NCBI GenBank assembly: GCA_037447655.1
Contig: JBBHKE010000131.1
Span: 1 to 45,792 of the forward strand
Length of the DNA stretch: 45,792 nt
Origin: Zygnema cylindricum
Taxonomy: Eukaryota; Streptophyta; Zygnematophyceae; Zygnematales; Zygnemataceae
Reading direction: 5' to 3'
A program made the translations under genes and the position numbers. The notes beneath the pieces are model-generated. The model did no database searches, was not told the origin of the DNA, and saw nothing but the letters and a program-made list of their open reading frames with translations. Of the stretch, positions 10,501 through 20,128 are shown one piece after another; within the stretch, counting starts at the first letter, position 1; each line of letters opens with the position of its first letter.

Positions 10501-12928
10501 TATTAATGTCAATGTCCACGTCGATGACAATGGCAATGGAAATATAAATTTGACAAGCACGTCGATATCAATGTCGATGTAGATGTCAGCGTCAACATCA
10601 ATAGCCATGGAAATTTAGATTTCTATGTTAAAAGGGAAGTAAACATCAATGTCAATGTTAGCGGCAATGGCAACGGCAATTAATGAACTTTAGATACCTA
10701 TGTTAAATGAAAAGTAGACATCAATGTCAATGACAAATGATATTTAAATGTCTGTGTGTAAAGATAGAAAACATCAATGTCAACGTCAATTCCAAAAAAA
10801 AAAAAAACATCAATGTGATACCAATGACAGATGAAACGTAAATACATACAGCTAAAAAGGAATGTAAACATCATACCAATGGGATTATCAACTGGAATGT
10901 GATACCTACGCTAAAAAGGAAACTAAGCATCAGTGTCGATGTGATATCTTGAAGGAATACAAACATCAGAATTAATGCCCATGCTAATGTTGCTATAAAA
11001 GCAGATGTCATGGTAGAAGTCAACGCCAATGTCAATATCAACACTGGTGTCATTTTCAATGTCCAATGGTATCAGCTTGAAAAAATCAAAAATAAAACTT
11101 GAACATTTGTTCTGGTTTTGAATCGGGTATCCAGGAGCTGTGGAATTGCAAAAAAAAAAATCCTTGGCATAGCCCTTAACAGTGCTGATAGTCAGAAAAC
11201 CGATCTCGTTAACTTTGAAAACCCTTTTGAGAAGTGGGTAAGTTCAAAATAGAATCGACTGAAGAAAGCTTCTTACAGCTCATCAACTACAATTAGTCAA
11301 GTTCATGCTTTCATCAGAAATTTCTTAAGTTATGTCAATCATTTCTGGTGGCAGCACATTTTTTATACACGACTAGTCAACATAATACACTAATGTTAGA
11401 TTATCCAAGGTAAAATTCGGTTAATTAGACCACCAAATTTACAAAAGCGATAACATTACTCACAGTCATGAGACTATATTCCAGAAACATGATCACTCTA
11501 GCATGCACAAAAGAGAGCTTCATCTCAAGCTAGAAAAAAAGTGTCATTTAATGGTTGACAGAAACATGTAGATTGTTTATAATTTACCAATAGAAATCAC
11601 TATTCCCAATTGGCAAGTAAAGCTGATGGTTTCATATTGTCATTACAACCTTTGGCACTTAATTTAGTTAGTTCGCTCCCCGATCAAAATTGAATCCATA
11701 TGTTTGGATAGTAACACATCCAGTAAATGCAAACCTCAACATCGACAAGCCTCGGCACCCAGATAAACATTGATAGAAAAGAGCCAGTAAGAAAAACGAT
11801 ATAGACTAGTTTATTATCCAGACCTGAAATTACTACAACGTTGTTGTAACCTCCAGTGCCATCCTCCACAGTGGGACTCTCAGGGCTGTGTCGCCATACT
11901 CCATCGACTATAAATTTGTAAGAATAACTTCCCGGGGCAAGTTTCTGCGACAAAAGACGAAAAAAAGAAAAAATGCGAGAATGTGAAGAGAGATTCAGAC
12001 TCTTGCATGAGAGGAATTTGGTAACTGCTAATCATAATGGGTCTGTCTGTAAAGGCCAGTTTCCACTAAGGAAGACAAAACTGAGTATTTTACACTTACC
12101 CTTGTCTGCACCAAAATTGTATCCACGATTTCCCAGCTAAAGCCATCTCTCTTCTTCCAAACAAATGTCTTTAAGCCGAAGTTACACTCTCAGTCGCTAG
12201 AAGTGTTGATGTTGTTGGCCTTTGAGCTCATCTTTCCCATACACACTTACAGACTATTATTCCAAAATTATCCGAAGGTTGCACTAAAGGTCACAGTTTT
12301 GCCTTCTCATTGAAGACCTCCGAATCAAAATACACATATGAACGTAGATAAGTTGATTTAAGTGGCAACAAAAATATTAACACTGAAGCGATACACAGTG
12401 TAGCTTCCCAGTGATCTATGTCACATAGTTAAAATGTGCGAAAACAAGCGGAAATGCTATCTGCGGTAAAATCGTATAATACGTGCATAGTATGGGATTA
12501 CCACATATAGTGCTATTTCAATTGTTTTTGCGCATTTGAACTAGGCTATGGCCTGACCTTAAGGTGAAAAACTCATCACTGCCCTAACTTCCAGGCTCAT
12601 GCACTCATTTTCAGAGTATTGCCGACATAGTTGAAAAGTGCGAAGACACGTGGAAATTCTATATCTGGTTACACCGTACCATAGGTGTATTATACGGTTT
12701 TTCCGGGTATAATACACACATAGTATGGGACAAACCACATAGCTTTCCATACCTTTCCGCACATTAAAACTATGATTGGCGAAGATAATTTTGCACATAC
12801 CTGCTTGATCTGGAACCCTTTTTCACCCTTGATGAGGGGCACTTTTTCATCCCAGTTGAGGAAATCAGCCGTGAGAAGCACCTCATTTCCGGATCCAGCC
12901 CAAACAAACTCCACTTCTTCAACCACCA
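7593..12928 (-). CDS. CBM48 (AMPK-type glycogen/starch-binding) protein with a novel C-terminal domain; 5' exon(s) not found
   Basis: Five exons chain in phase with GT-AG junctions: 12928-12801, 11944-11824, 10284-10049, 9176-9104, 7741-7593 (stop TAA 7595-7593). The first two encode a carbohydrate-binding module 48/AMPK-beta fold: FVWAGSGNEVLLTADFLNW, then YSYKFIVDGVWRHSPESP and NNVVVIS, with the aromatic residues expected to stack on glucan. Exon 3 is a Pro/Ala/Lys linker (PKAEAAPAPKAAAPAVGKAV), then MSEDIIPQLATKLGSEAGLS. Exons 4-5 form a conserved-looking C-terminal domain: VPYAFWCYFPDG, STVEPFLIDEKKITPELVVF, HKRLFAQ. I do not recognise that domain. About 235 residues are visible. The first visible exon opens in phase 1 after a good polypyrimidine-CAG acceptor, so an upstream exon, perhaps a transit peptide, is missing. 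A role in starch or glycogen binding is inferred from the CBM. Confidence 0.82.
8327..8622. repeat. Large imperfect inverted repeat (foldback) in an intron
   Basis: The left arm, about 8327-8410, contains GAACAATGAAAATTGT and ACAGTATAGGGTGCAAAAAG. It matches the reverse complement of the right arm, about 8535-8622, containing AAACGATGAAAATTGT and ACGGTATAGGTCGCAAAAGG, over roughly 80 bp at about three-quarters identity. Weaker similarity continues outward. It lies in the last intron of the CBM48 gene. No transposase frame and no clear target duplication were found. Confidence 0.5.
10290..11065. repeat. Degenerate ATGTCA/GTCAAT hexanucleotide repeat in an intron
   Basis: About 770 bp of imperfect hexanucleotide steps on the plus strand (ATGTCA, ATGGCA, GTCGAT and relatives). 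It begins only a few bases upstream (transcript sense) of the exon 3 acceptor at 10285 of the CBM48 gene. It creates the alternating Asp/Ile or Leu/Thr frames on the minus strand, which are not protein. Confidence 0.85.
12185..12400. mobile_element. TA-flanked MITE, family member 4 (intronic)
   Basis: A 216-bp element with TA at 12183-12184 and 12401-12402. Left end CACTCTCAGTCGCTAGAAGT; reverse complement of right end CACTGTGTATCGCTTCAGTG. It sits in the first visible intron of the CBM48 gene and is more diverged than 6687-6900. Confidence 0.6.
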
Positions 12929-14413
12929 CTGCAGCAAGTAAAATAAAATACACATTTTTTTAAATACACACAAATATAGCTTTTCTGATTCTGATTCCGA
13001 AAATCAGCCTAGATACCCTATTAAGGAGACGGAATCCGCTTCTCATTCCTTTCGTCTCTCTTCTCTCGACTCCCATCTCTTTTTTTTTCTCTCATTTTTT
13101 CATTTTTTCTTGGAACATTGAGGCCATTGGTTGATCAATTAACAGTCAGTTTTCAACTCCGGTGATGACTTGTACATTCATTTGCATCCGGGTTCTTTCC
13201 TCCTTTTGATAAACATCGAGTTTCTCCTAAAGCGTTGAGACACTCCTTCATGCTCCTATTTTAGTTGGTGTTTCATATTCTGTTAGAGAGGTGTACTAGG
13301 GTAATTTACGGTACATCACCTCTTATCTCTATTTTTTTTGTTTTTAGTAGACCTTTTCTCGAACTAATTTTTAGTTTTTCCATGGTTCTGATACAGCCAC
13401 AATACTTGCCATTATCTCGAGTTCTTTCAGAACATTCGCACATCAATATTGGAAGGAAGATTTGATGAATATCGGAACTGGTTTCTTAATCGTAGGATAG
13501 AAGGACAACTATGAGATATTTTGACAACTAGTGATTTTTTATTTTTTGAAGTGTCTTTTGGTTATCTTTTTTTGGCAAAGAGGATAGGCTTAAGATGAGA
13601 TAAGGATAAGATCTATCGTTCAAGATTTGTGAGGAAACCATGATAAGTGTCCATTTTTCTGATTTACAAATTTGTGTTTTTTTAGGAATAAGTAAACGAT
13701 AAAGTAGATTTTCCATTTGAATCAATGTTTTTTGAGGTACTGGGCTATTACAAAAAAGCGAAGTAGGTCGGATATATTTTAGTCAATAAATGTGAAGAGA
13801 GTAGATTATTAGCGTTTTCCAGTATATAGAAACTGTTAGTAAGGAAGATTGATAGAATATCAGGTAGGAAAAACATGGAAAAAAAAAAAAATAGGAAGGG
13901 AAATTTCAAAAAATTGTCTTAATGTCTTTGAATACAACTTGAACTATTTCCCAAAACTAGACGGAAGTGGAAATTCTCTTGCACTAAAGAACAAAATGTA
14001 TCAATTCCATGACTGATTTTTGCATTTTGGCTTGTTGCCTAATTCAGTTAACTTTTTATCTACAATTCTTAGAAGAAAAGAAATTCCATTCCCACTTAGC
14101 GTCTCTAACCATTCTAAAAAAAGCTGGAAACCACCTAAAATTAAATTTATTTCTCATTTCCTACACTATCTAATGCAAAAATGATTGAACCCTGGTGAAA
14201 TTTTTGTCCTTTTGTCCTTTTTGTCCTACTACGGCCTAGTGGTTAATATTGACGAATAAACCCTAGAAACCTTGGAGACTGCACGCTATTATTACAAAAC
14301 CCTAGGATGGGCTTAAAACCAACTTTTGTTGGACTTTACCCGTTTTACATCCTTAACCCTACTCTAACCTAAGCCTAAAAGTTCTGAGCACTGAAAGAAT
14401 CGATCACTTAAAA
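12929..14413. other. Gap between two minus-strand genes; should hold the CBM48 5' exon
   Basis: The missing first exon(s) of the CBM48 gene and the 3' UTR of the membrane-protein gene should lie here. I could not find a transit-peptide-like exon ending in phase 1 with a credible donor. A MASMF start at about 13132 (minus) runs only 11 codons. The other short frames have no recognisable domain. Confidence 0.45.
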
Positions 14414-15714
14414 TTAGCTCTCTTCCTCAGATATGACACCGTTGTCTCCATAAAAAAAACATCCCTCGTTTAGGAATGTTTCTCCCTCGGGCAAAAACTT
14501 TTCCCCATCTAACACACAAATTCTTCTCAACGGGAGGAACCTTCCTTCAGATGGGAACCTGTCCTCGATTGACCAATTTCCGACGCATTGTTGTCTCTTC
14601 CTTAATTGTTCCTCCATGTCCCGATGGAGAGAGAGAGCATCTGATATCGGTCTCATCACAAGAATCCCCTCCACTAAAGTCATCGCTAACATACCAACTA
14701 CAAAACTCAAAAAAGTTGTAACTTCAAAAAACATCTCCTTAGGAGCGGAGAGAGAGCTCATAGACAAAAAAGTCACATGAAGGGGAAGCAAAAAACAGAC
14801 AATTGCTGTCAAGGTACAAAGCCTCGCCCTGATAATCTTATTAAAAGCTACTTTCGCTATACTCCAAGAAGCATAGGAAAAGAAGAGGATATATATGAAG
14901 GTAAATATAATCATAACGATGCTTGAGAAGAGAGGATATGAACAACGAGCTTTGGAACCAGCCATGTTGTCTTCTCTAACATATGACTTAGTTAAGAGAA
15001 AAGGAAGAGAGCCGAGGAATCCGTTGGACCTTGAAAAGATGGATGGGAAAAGGAACAGTAGGAAGAGTTGCAACAGAAATATAGGGAATGTGCACACCAC
15101 CACTTGAATAGGAACACTTGTTATGCAAAAATGACTCGTTTCCGAGGACTGAAAAACAGTCGATCTGGCGAAAAATAGAGCAGATAAGAAGAAAGCTGGC
15201 ACACAAATGCCAAAAGAAAGTAACACGTGAACACCACAGAAAGTCACCTGCGTTTATGTTCCAACCAGGAATCACAACCAAAGTTGACTAAGTTATTATT
15301 CACAATCGCTTCAATATTCGATCATTTCTTACAATTTTAGTTTGTTTTTTACGCTTTTTCTTTACCAGAAAACTACACAAGAACACACAAAAAAAAAAAC
15401 AGAATAGAAACTCGCCATACCTGTCGAGAATACCCGAGCACTGGCAGAGGCCACGTGGCGTCTCGGAATAACGGCAGCCGTAACAGTTCCGTAAAACTCC
15501 ACGCTGTCGCAAGAACTATCATAAAAACACGCACACGCCATGGAGCAGCAAAACCCTCCAGCTCGTACAAACCTTCTTTGTGAACCTTCCAACTGAACCG
15601 TGCCACGTGGACTGTCAATGCAATGCTGAATACTCCGTGAGCACAGACCAATCCAACGGTCACAGCACTGAAAAGATTGGCTAAGATCGTCATCAGCCAA
15701 TAGGAGAACCACAA
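14414..15714 (-). CDS. Multi-pass (about seven-helix) membrane protein, plant-type, function unknown; start unresolved
   Basis: Two exons join in phase 0: 15714-15421 (donor CAG/GTATGG) and 15247-14414 (acceptor CGCAG/GTGACT, stop TAA). Together they give about 375 codons. Hydrophobic segments in order: ILANLFSAVTVGLVCAHGVF; RVRVFMIVLATAWSFTELLR; FCGVHVLLSFGICVPAFFLS; IQVVVCTFPIFLLQLFLLFL; IVMIIFTFIYILFFSYASW; CTLTAIVCFLLPLHVTFL; FLSFVVGMLAMTLVEGILV. A charged loop (FSWKVHKEGLYELEGFAAPW) follows helix 1. The tail is acidic and ends EEES. I recall plant 7-TM proteins of similar layout but cannot name the family. No in-frame ATG precedes LWFSYW: upstream in frame is TAA at about 15744. A short 5' exon must be spliced on, or the start is damaged. 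The 16.14-16.33 kb CT-rich stretch may be the 5' UTR. Confidence 0.7.
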
Positions 15715-17447
15715 AGGGTTACATTTTGATATAATGAGTCTTTAAAGGAGACTAAAAGGCTTTATATGGCTGGTATTACCTCCATTTAGGTGGAGAAAGG
15801 GAATTGGAAGGTCAAAGGAGCAAATATGGATTGTTTTTAAGATTTTTTTGGAGGAAAATTATTATATTGTATGTTAGGTTTTGAGTTAGAGGAGAAAATA
15901 TGCAGCATGAGGCAGAGAGTTGAATGTAAATTAAGATTTAGGTTTCAGTTTTTGGCGAGAGGAGAAAAAAAAAGTATGTTTTTGGTTATTTGATTAAAAG
16001 AAGAGAGAAGGAGATAAGATGAGAAGTAAAGCAGAGAAAACATGCAATATGAATTATAAAGTTTTACTAAAAAACAAGGTTTAAGTTCATGATTGCAGGA
16101 AAAAGCATAACGGAGTAAGATTTTTTACATTGATTAGGGAGAGAAGAGAGCAAGGGAGAGAAGAGAAGCGAGAGAAGAGAGGAAGGGAGGAGAGAAAGAG
16201 AGAGAAAATAGGGAAGACAAGATAGGAGATTGGAAGAGAGGGATACGGATCGTTGGAGTTTTCAGTTGCAGCGGACAACTTAACGCGGAACATCCCGATT
16301 GGACGGATCGACCGGTTACCAAAACCAAGGTTGATTTGCGGCGGTAAAAACTAAAAAAAGTGGGTTAAGACGCAAGAAAAAGAAAAAGGGGGGACGTATA
16401 GACGCCGAAAGGTTTTTTGTTCGCTGTTAAGCTGCCCGGAAAATTGGTTAATAAACCACAATGTTATTGAAATTTTGTTTTCGGTCAGATAAATATTTCC
16501 ACTACGGCGTCAGTTGACCGACAAAATAAGAGCGTTTGGCGACGGGGATTGTGACGACAATGACGACTTTGACCCTGACGCTTTTGGCGGGTTCAGCAAC
16601 AGCCGGCGGCTTTTTCCATGCCGGCGGTTAATTCTTTATGCCGATAGGACCCAAAGATTTGACTTTTGAGATGTTCGACTGCCCACGCTCGGCGTCAACT
16701 CTATTTTAGAATAAAGTTCGAAAAAACTCCCTTGTCTTTTCCATCAACTGTTTGTAACTTTGCGGCTTTGTCGTTTTTGACGAAAATTTGTCTGTTTCAC
16801 ATAAAGTCAAAGCTGGCGTGCAGGTGCTCTAAGGAAATCTTTTTCAAAAATCTTTCTATTACTGGGAAAATCAGCTCCATCGGTTCTCTCGTTTTTCCAT
16901 AATCGGCTCTGCCAGTTTCGGCCGATTCGATTTCCTTTTTTCCTCCTGTGGCCATCCCCTATCGTCTTTGTCAACCAATTTGACGTGCCATTAGTCGACC
17001 ATCAAGATTTTCCAAACCTGCACACAGACAAGAGGACTTGGTTTGGAAATTCCGTTGCGGTGCGTGGACGCCCGGACCCTTTGGGGTGAGTGACACCTGG
17101 ACACCTTGGTGGCCGTGCTCAATCTTCCACACCGCGGGTGGCACACCAAATCCGGTGAGCGTTCCAGCCTGCAGTAGGTTAGAGGAGTAGCAAATCAACC
17201 AGCGGGGGACTGCTTGGCGAAGGAACGAAAACACAAATCCAACGCACAACACCCAAAAAAAACATAAAAACAAAAAAAAAGCAAGCATAGAGCCAGGCAT
17301 CGGGTTCCGATCCCCGGTTCGGGGCTTTCAATTTACTGTTTCGGGTTTCCCCCTTTACTCGCTTCCTCTTTCGTCTTGCGCGGTTGGACAAGACTTTTGT
17401 GGGCCCGACTTATTTGCGGATCTTTGGCAAGTTACTCTTACGTTCTT
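15715..17447. other. Upstream region of the membrane-protein gene and of the retroelement
   Basis: 16130-16235 is purine-rich on plus, that is CT-rich in the sense of the minus-strand gene, like a 5' UTR/Y-patch. From about 16380 composition changes to GC-richer sequence. About 16970-17370 has an open minus-strand frame with no recognisable domain and may be the 5' UTR of the plus-strand retroelement that starts at 17448. No gene can be supported. Confidence 0.4.
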
Positions 17448-18190
17448 ATGGCCTCTCATAAACGAAGAGCGTCTCGCTCTCCTTCCCCATCATCTCCGAC
17501 ACATCCGCGTGTACGAACCATCTCCTCAGGGTTGTCCCACCCTCCCGAACCGCCTCCTCCAACACCCGCCGCCTAACCCTCACCCCAACCCGTTCACCCA
17601 GACGCTCTCCTTGATCCCCTACCCTCACCCCAATTGGGGGAGAACCATACCCTACCCTTCCCTACACCGCGGTATTGCCCTCCTCATCGTCGAGAGCAAC
17701 CTCAAACTTTGTCTTTGACCCTCCTTTCCAACCCTTCTCTTCCCTCGGATACATTGGAGATAAATCCAACCCCTCCTCCAACCAACCCACCCTTATGTTC
17801 CCCCCACGTAACAATTCCGCCATCCCATCCCCCTGACACAAACATCATACCACCCTCTCAAGTCCTTGTTTCTACTGCCCCATATTCGACCCACACTTCT
17901 CGTCACTCTCCTTCGCATATCCACCCTTCCTTTAGTACCCCTACATCTCGGGTCCCTTGTCCAGGTTGTGGGAAGCCTTACGCTCAAGGTGCTGGTTTAG
18001 CGCGCCATGTAAAAGCAAGTCCGAGGATTGTTCCAGCCCCTTGTAATGCCCAAGACGGCACCAATGCTCCCCCCCTCCAACGCCACCCCTCTCACCACGA
18101 TTGGGATTTTGTCCGCAATCTTAACGTTCTAGGATGCTTGCAATTCTGTGTCCTCCATTGGACTACAGAATACAGGAAGCCTCTAGATAG
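17448..18190 (+). pseudogene. Retroelement N-terminal region with zinc finger
   Basis: The frame starting at ATG 17448 is rich in Ser and Pro. It stops at 17573 and the reading moves to another frame. The zinc finger is at 17952-18020: CPGCGKPYAQGAGLARH, with the first Cys codon at 17958-17960 and the His codon at 18006-18008. Spacing is C-x2-C-x12-H. The second His expected in a C2H2 finger is missing (HVKASP), so it is either a C2HC type using a later Cys or mutated. R2-like proteins use such N-terminal fingers to bind target DNA. The reading runs into the solo LTR at 18191. Confidence 0.6.
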
Positions 18191-18855
18191 TGTTTAACTA
18201 ACCCACTTTAAGCCACGACCACTTCTGCCCAACAAGGCAAACTGACAATTTGACTGCACCCCTGTGCAGCCTGGACTCCCCTGAGTCCGTAGCAAAAAGA
18301 ATCACTGAAAACGGCCAACCAGCCGATAAGTTATAGGGTGGCAAAGATGCCAATTTATACAAACTCTGAGAGAGAGAGGACTATCTACCTAAATTTTCCT
18401 AAGTCCTAGTTTTTCCTAATTCCCTCTCACAACTCCTATCTACTGCTGTACGAACCAGTCACAAAACTGTATAGTACTAGAAAGTACTACTGCCGATGTA
18501 CTGTCTGTACGGCCTTTGTACGACAAGGCCATTAAGTGGACGCGTGTCCACTTTCCACTCGTCCGTACGTTCCTCGGAATTCCCGCGACCGAATGATGTC
18601 TTCCCACATAGCGCCAGGTCATGCCACGTCACTAAATGCCAAAATGACCATTCCGGGATTTCGGCGATGATGTGCGCCGTTAGATTTGACGCGAACTTCA
18701 ATCTCGGCCGTAATAAATACTTGCGCGATATTTGTTTCGTTGTCGAAACAAAATGCACGATATCCATTTCAAACGAGTACAGTACTTCGTACTTTGTAGA
18801 ACTGTATCCATGCGTGGCGTAAAGAGTTTCAGTTAAATAAATCTAGTACAACACA
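18191..18855 (-). mobile_element. Probable solo LTR inside retroelement copy 1
   Basis: The 665-bp segment starts TGTTTAACTA and ends TAGTACAACACA, so it has TG...CA termini. It is flanked by ATAG on both sides (18187-18190, 18856-18859). Read on the minus strand it contains TATAAATTGGC, a plausible TATA box, about 500 bases in. No internal LTR-element genes are present. The 4-bp duplication is short and the terminal inverted repeat imperfect, so this remains a candidate. Confidence 0.4.
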
Positions 18856-18903
18856 ATAGTTTAAATATTAATGAAACCCTATATCTCCTAACGGACTTCT
18901 ACG

Positions 18904-18970
18904 ACAGACTGGTTAGAGCTAACGGCTACGCCGCGCTCTGCCGGTCGGGGGTTCGAGTCCTGCCAGTCTC
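18904..18970 (+). other. tRNA-like stretch (possible SINE head)
   Basis: GACTGGT and GCCAGTC pair as a 7-bp acceptor-like stem around 60 bases. Inside are an A-box-like TAGAGCTAACGG and a clear B box (GGTTCGAGTCC). The D and anticodon arms do not fold properly, so this is not a functional tRNA gene. It fits the 5' head of a tRNA-derived SINE, whose body would run to about 19160. Confidence 0.4.
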
Positions 18971-19161
18971 AACCTTTTGTTGAGAGTGACTTAAGTCACT
19001 CTTTAGTCCTTCCTATGGAGTTGAGGCAGCCATGGCTCCATTGCTCTCTCTCTCTCCTTCAGTGACTACAACAAGTATGGGGGCGAGAGAGAGAAGAGAT
19101 GGAGGCAAGCTGCCTACATTTTCTTTGCATGTTTTCTGCTAATTAATTTAGACCTAGAAAA

Positions 19162-19233
19162 TATACTAAAAACTACTTATTTCAACAATGCTACCATTAT
19201 ACTAAAAACTACTTGTTTCAACAATGCTACCAT
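19162..19233 (+). repeat. Two tandem 36-bp copies
   Basis: TATACTAAAAACTACTT...CAACAATGCTACCAT is repeated at 19162-19197 and 19198-19233 with one difference (TTA/TTG). It ends just before the retroelement reading resumes (GYSKPRLYSRIPPHLRE). Confidence 0.75.
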
Positions 19234-19323
19234 TTGGGTTACTCCAAACCTCGACTCTACTCGCGAATTCCTCCTCATCTTCGAGAAATTGTTCAAGCTG
19301 CACTTCGGTTCCCGCTTGGGCTT

Positions 19324-19551
19324 TGTTAGATGTCCTAGAAATCCGGGATTCGGCATGTCCCACACTTGGGTAAATTGAGCCGGCCAGGGTTTGAACCTGG
19401 GACCTTTCACTTCAGCTGCGAACGCACTACCATTGTGCCACCAGCTCGATGTAGAGACTGGCGGGTCCGTACTTTTTTCTTACGGGCGGCTCGAGTATGG
19501 ATATTCCATATTCTACCCCGTATTGAACCGGCTTCACGTGCCAATCCAACA
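19324..19551 (-). repeat. TRIM LTR copy 3 (3' LTR in element sense) with tRNA-like sequence
   Basis: 228 bp. The tRNA-like part is 19377-19447 on the minus strand. Acceptor stem GAGCTGG/CCGGCTC (7 bp, one G-U); D stem GCAC/GTGC with loop AATGGTA; anticodon stem TTCGC/GTGAA; loop AGCTGAA (CTG at the anticodon position, but G not T at position 33); TTC arm with B box. Confidence 0.8.
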
Positions 19552-19608
19552 CCCCCCCTCACGGGAAAGCGGGTCAAACCATCCGATATCCTGTTGGCTC
19601 CGATACCA
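19552..19608 (-). other. TRIM internal segment (PBS and PPT), copy B
   Basis: 57 bp. In minus sense it opens with TGGTATCGGAGCC (iMet primer-binding site) and closes with the purine tract ending GAGGGGGGG. Only about 30 bp separate the two signals, so the element has almost no internal domain. Confidence 0.8.
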
Positions 19609-19836
19609 TGTTAGATTTCCTAGAAATCCGGGATTCGGCATGTCCCACACTTGGGTAAATTGAGCCGGCCAGGGTTCGAACCTGTGACCTTTCACTTCAG
19701 CTGCGAACGCACTACCACTGTCCCACCAGCTCGATGTAGAGGCTGGCCGGTCCGTACCCTTTTCTTACGGGCGGCTCGAGTATGGATATTCCATATTCTA
19801 CCCCGTATTGAACCGGCTTCACGTGCCAATCCAACA
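19609..19836 (-). repeat. TRIM LTR copy 2 (middle) with tRNA-like sequence
   Basis: 228 bp, about 97 percent like the other copies by eye. tRNA-like part 19662-19732 (minus). A G-for-C change in the D stem (GGGAC instead of GGCAC) weakens pairing. T arm CCAGG/CCTGG is replaced here by CACAGG at one side. Confidence 0.8.
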
Positions 19837-19893
19837 CCCCCCCTCACGGGAAAGCCGGTCAAACCATCCGATATCCTGTTGGCTCCGATACCA
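19837..19893 (-). other. TRIM internal segment (PBS and PPT), copy A
   Basis: 57 bp, nearly identical to 19552-19608 (it has GCCGGTC where the other copy has GCGGGTC on plus). Same PBS and PPT positions. Confidence 0.8.
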
Positions 19894-20128
19894 TGTTAGA
19901 TTTCCTAGAAATCTGGGATTCGGCATGTCCCACACTTGGGTAAATTGAGCCGGCCAGGGTTCGAACCTGGGACCTTTCACTTCAGCTGCGAACGCACTAC
20001 CACTGTGCCACCAGATCGATGTAGAGACTGGCGGGTCCGTACCCTTTTCTTACGGGCGGCTCGAGTATGGATATTCCATATTCTGCCCCGTATTGAACCG
20101 GCTTCACGTGCCAAGTGCCAATCCAACA
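19894..20128 (-). repeat. TRIM LTR copy 1 (5' LTR in element sense) with tRNA-like sequence
   Basis: 235 bp, the extra 7 bp being a small direct duplication (CCAAGTGCCAATCC instead of CCAATCC) near the U3 end. tRNA-like part 19947-20017 (minus): perfect T stem CCAGG/CCTGG with loop TTCGAAC and perfect D stem. One acceptor pair is lost (GATCTGG). Confidence 0.8.

Larger units (their letters stand above)
19324..20128 (-). mobile_element. TRIM (miniature LTR retroelement) with three LTRs and tRNA-like sequence in each LTR
   Basis: Three direct repeats (19324-19551, 19609-19836, 19894-20128) are separated by two 57-bp segments. In minus sense each repeat begins TGTTGGAT and ends ATCTAACA, that is TG...CA with an 8-bp imperfect inverted end. 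Immediately after each LTR comes TGGTATCGGAGCC, a primer-binding site for initiator tRNA-Met (plant consensus TGGTATCAGAGC). Before the next LTR is a polypurine tract, GTGAGGGGGGG. No gag or pol is present. The 5-bp flanks GGCTT (19319-19323 and 20129-20133) match, as for an LTR integrase. All of this defines a TRIM; the LTR-int-LTR-int-LTR form is a known tandem TRIM arrangement. Confidence 0.85.

Noticed and set aside
9923-10519. 198-codon minus-strand frame rich in alternating Asp and Ile
   Set aside because: Its first part is the ATGTCA-type intron repeat. Only the segment 10284-10049 is a real exon.
16971-17300. 109-codon minus-strand frame with varied composition
   Set aside because: No recognisable domain. 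It is antisense to the region directly upstream of the retroelement and probably part of its 5' UTR.
19377-19447. Functional tRNA gene with CTG anticodon
   Set aside because: It lies inside a repeated LTR, has G at position 33 of the anticodon loop, and the copies carry stem mismatches. It is a tRNA-derived sequence rather than a host tRNA gene.
19324-20128. Simple tandem SINE trimer
   Set aside because: TG...CA ends, an iMet-type primer-binding site directly after each repeat and a polypurine tract directly before it fit an LTR element better than a SINE.
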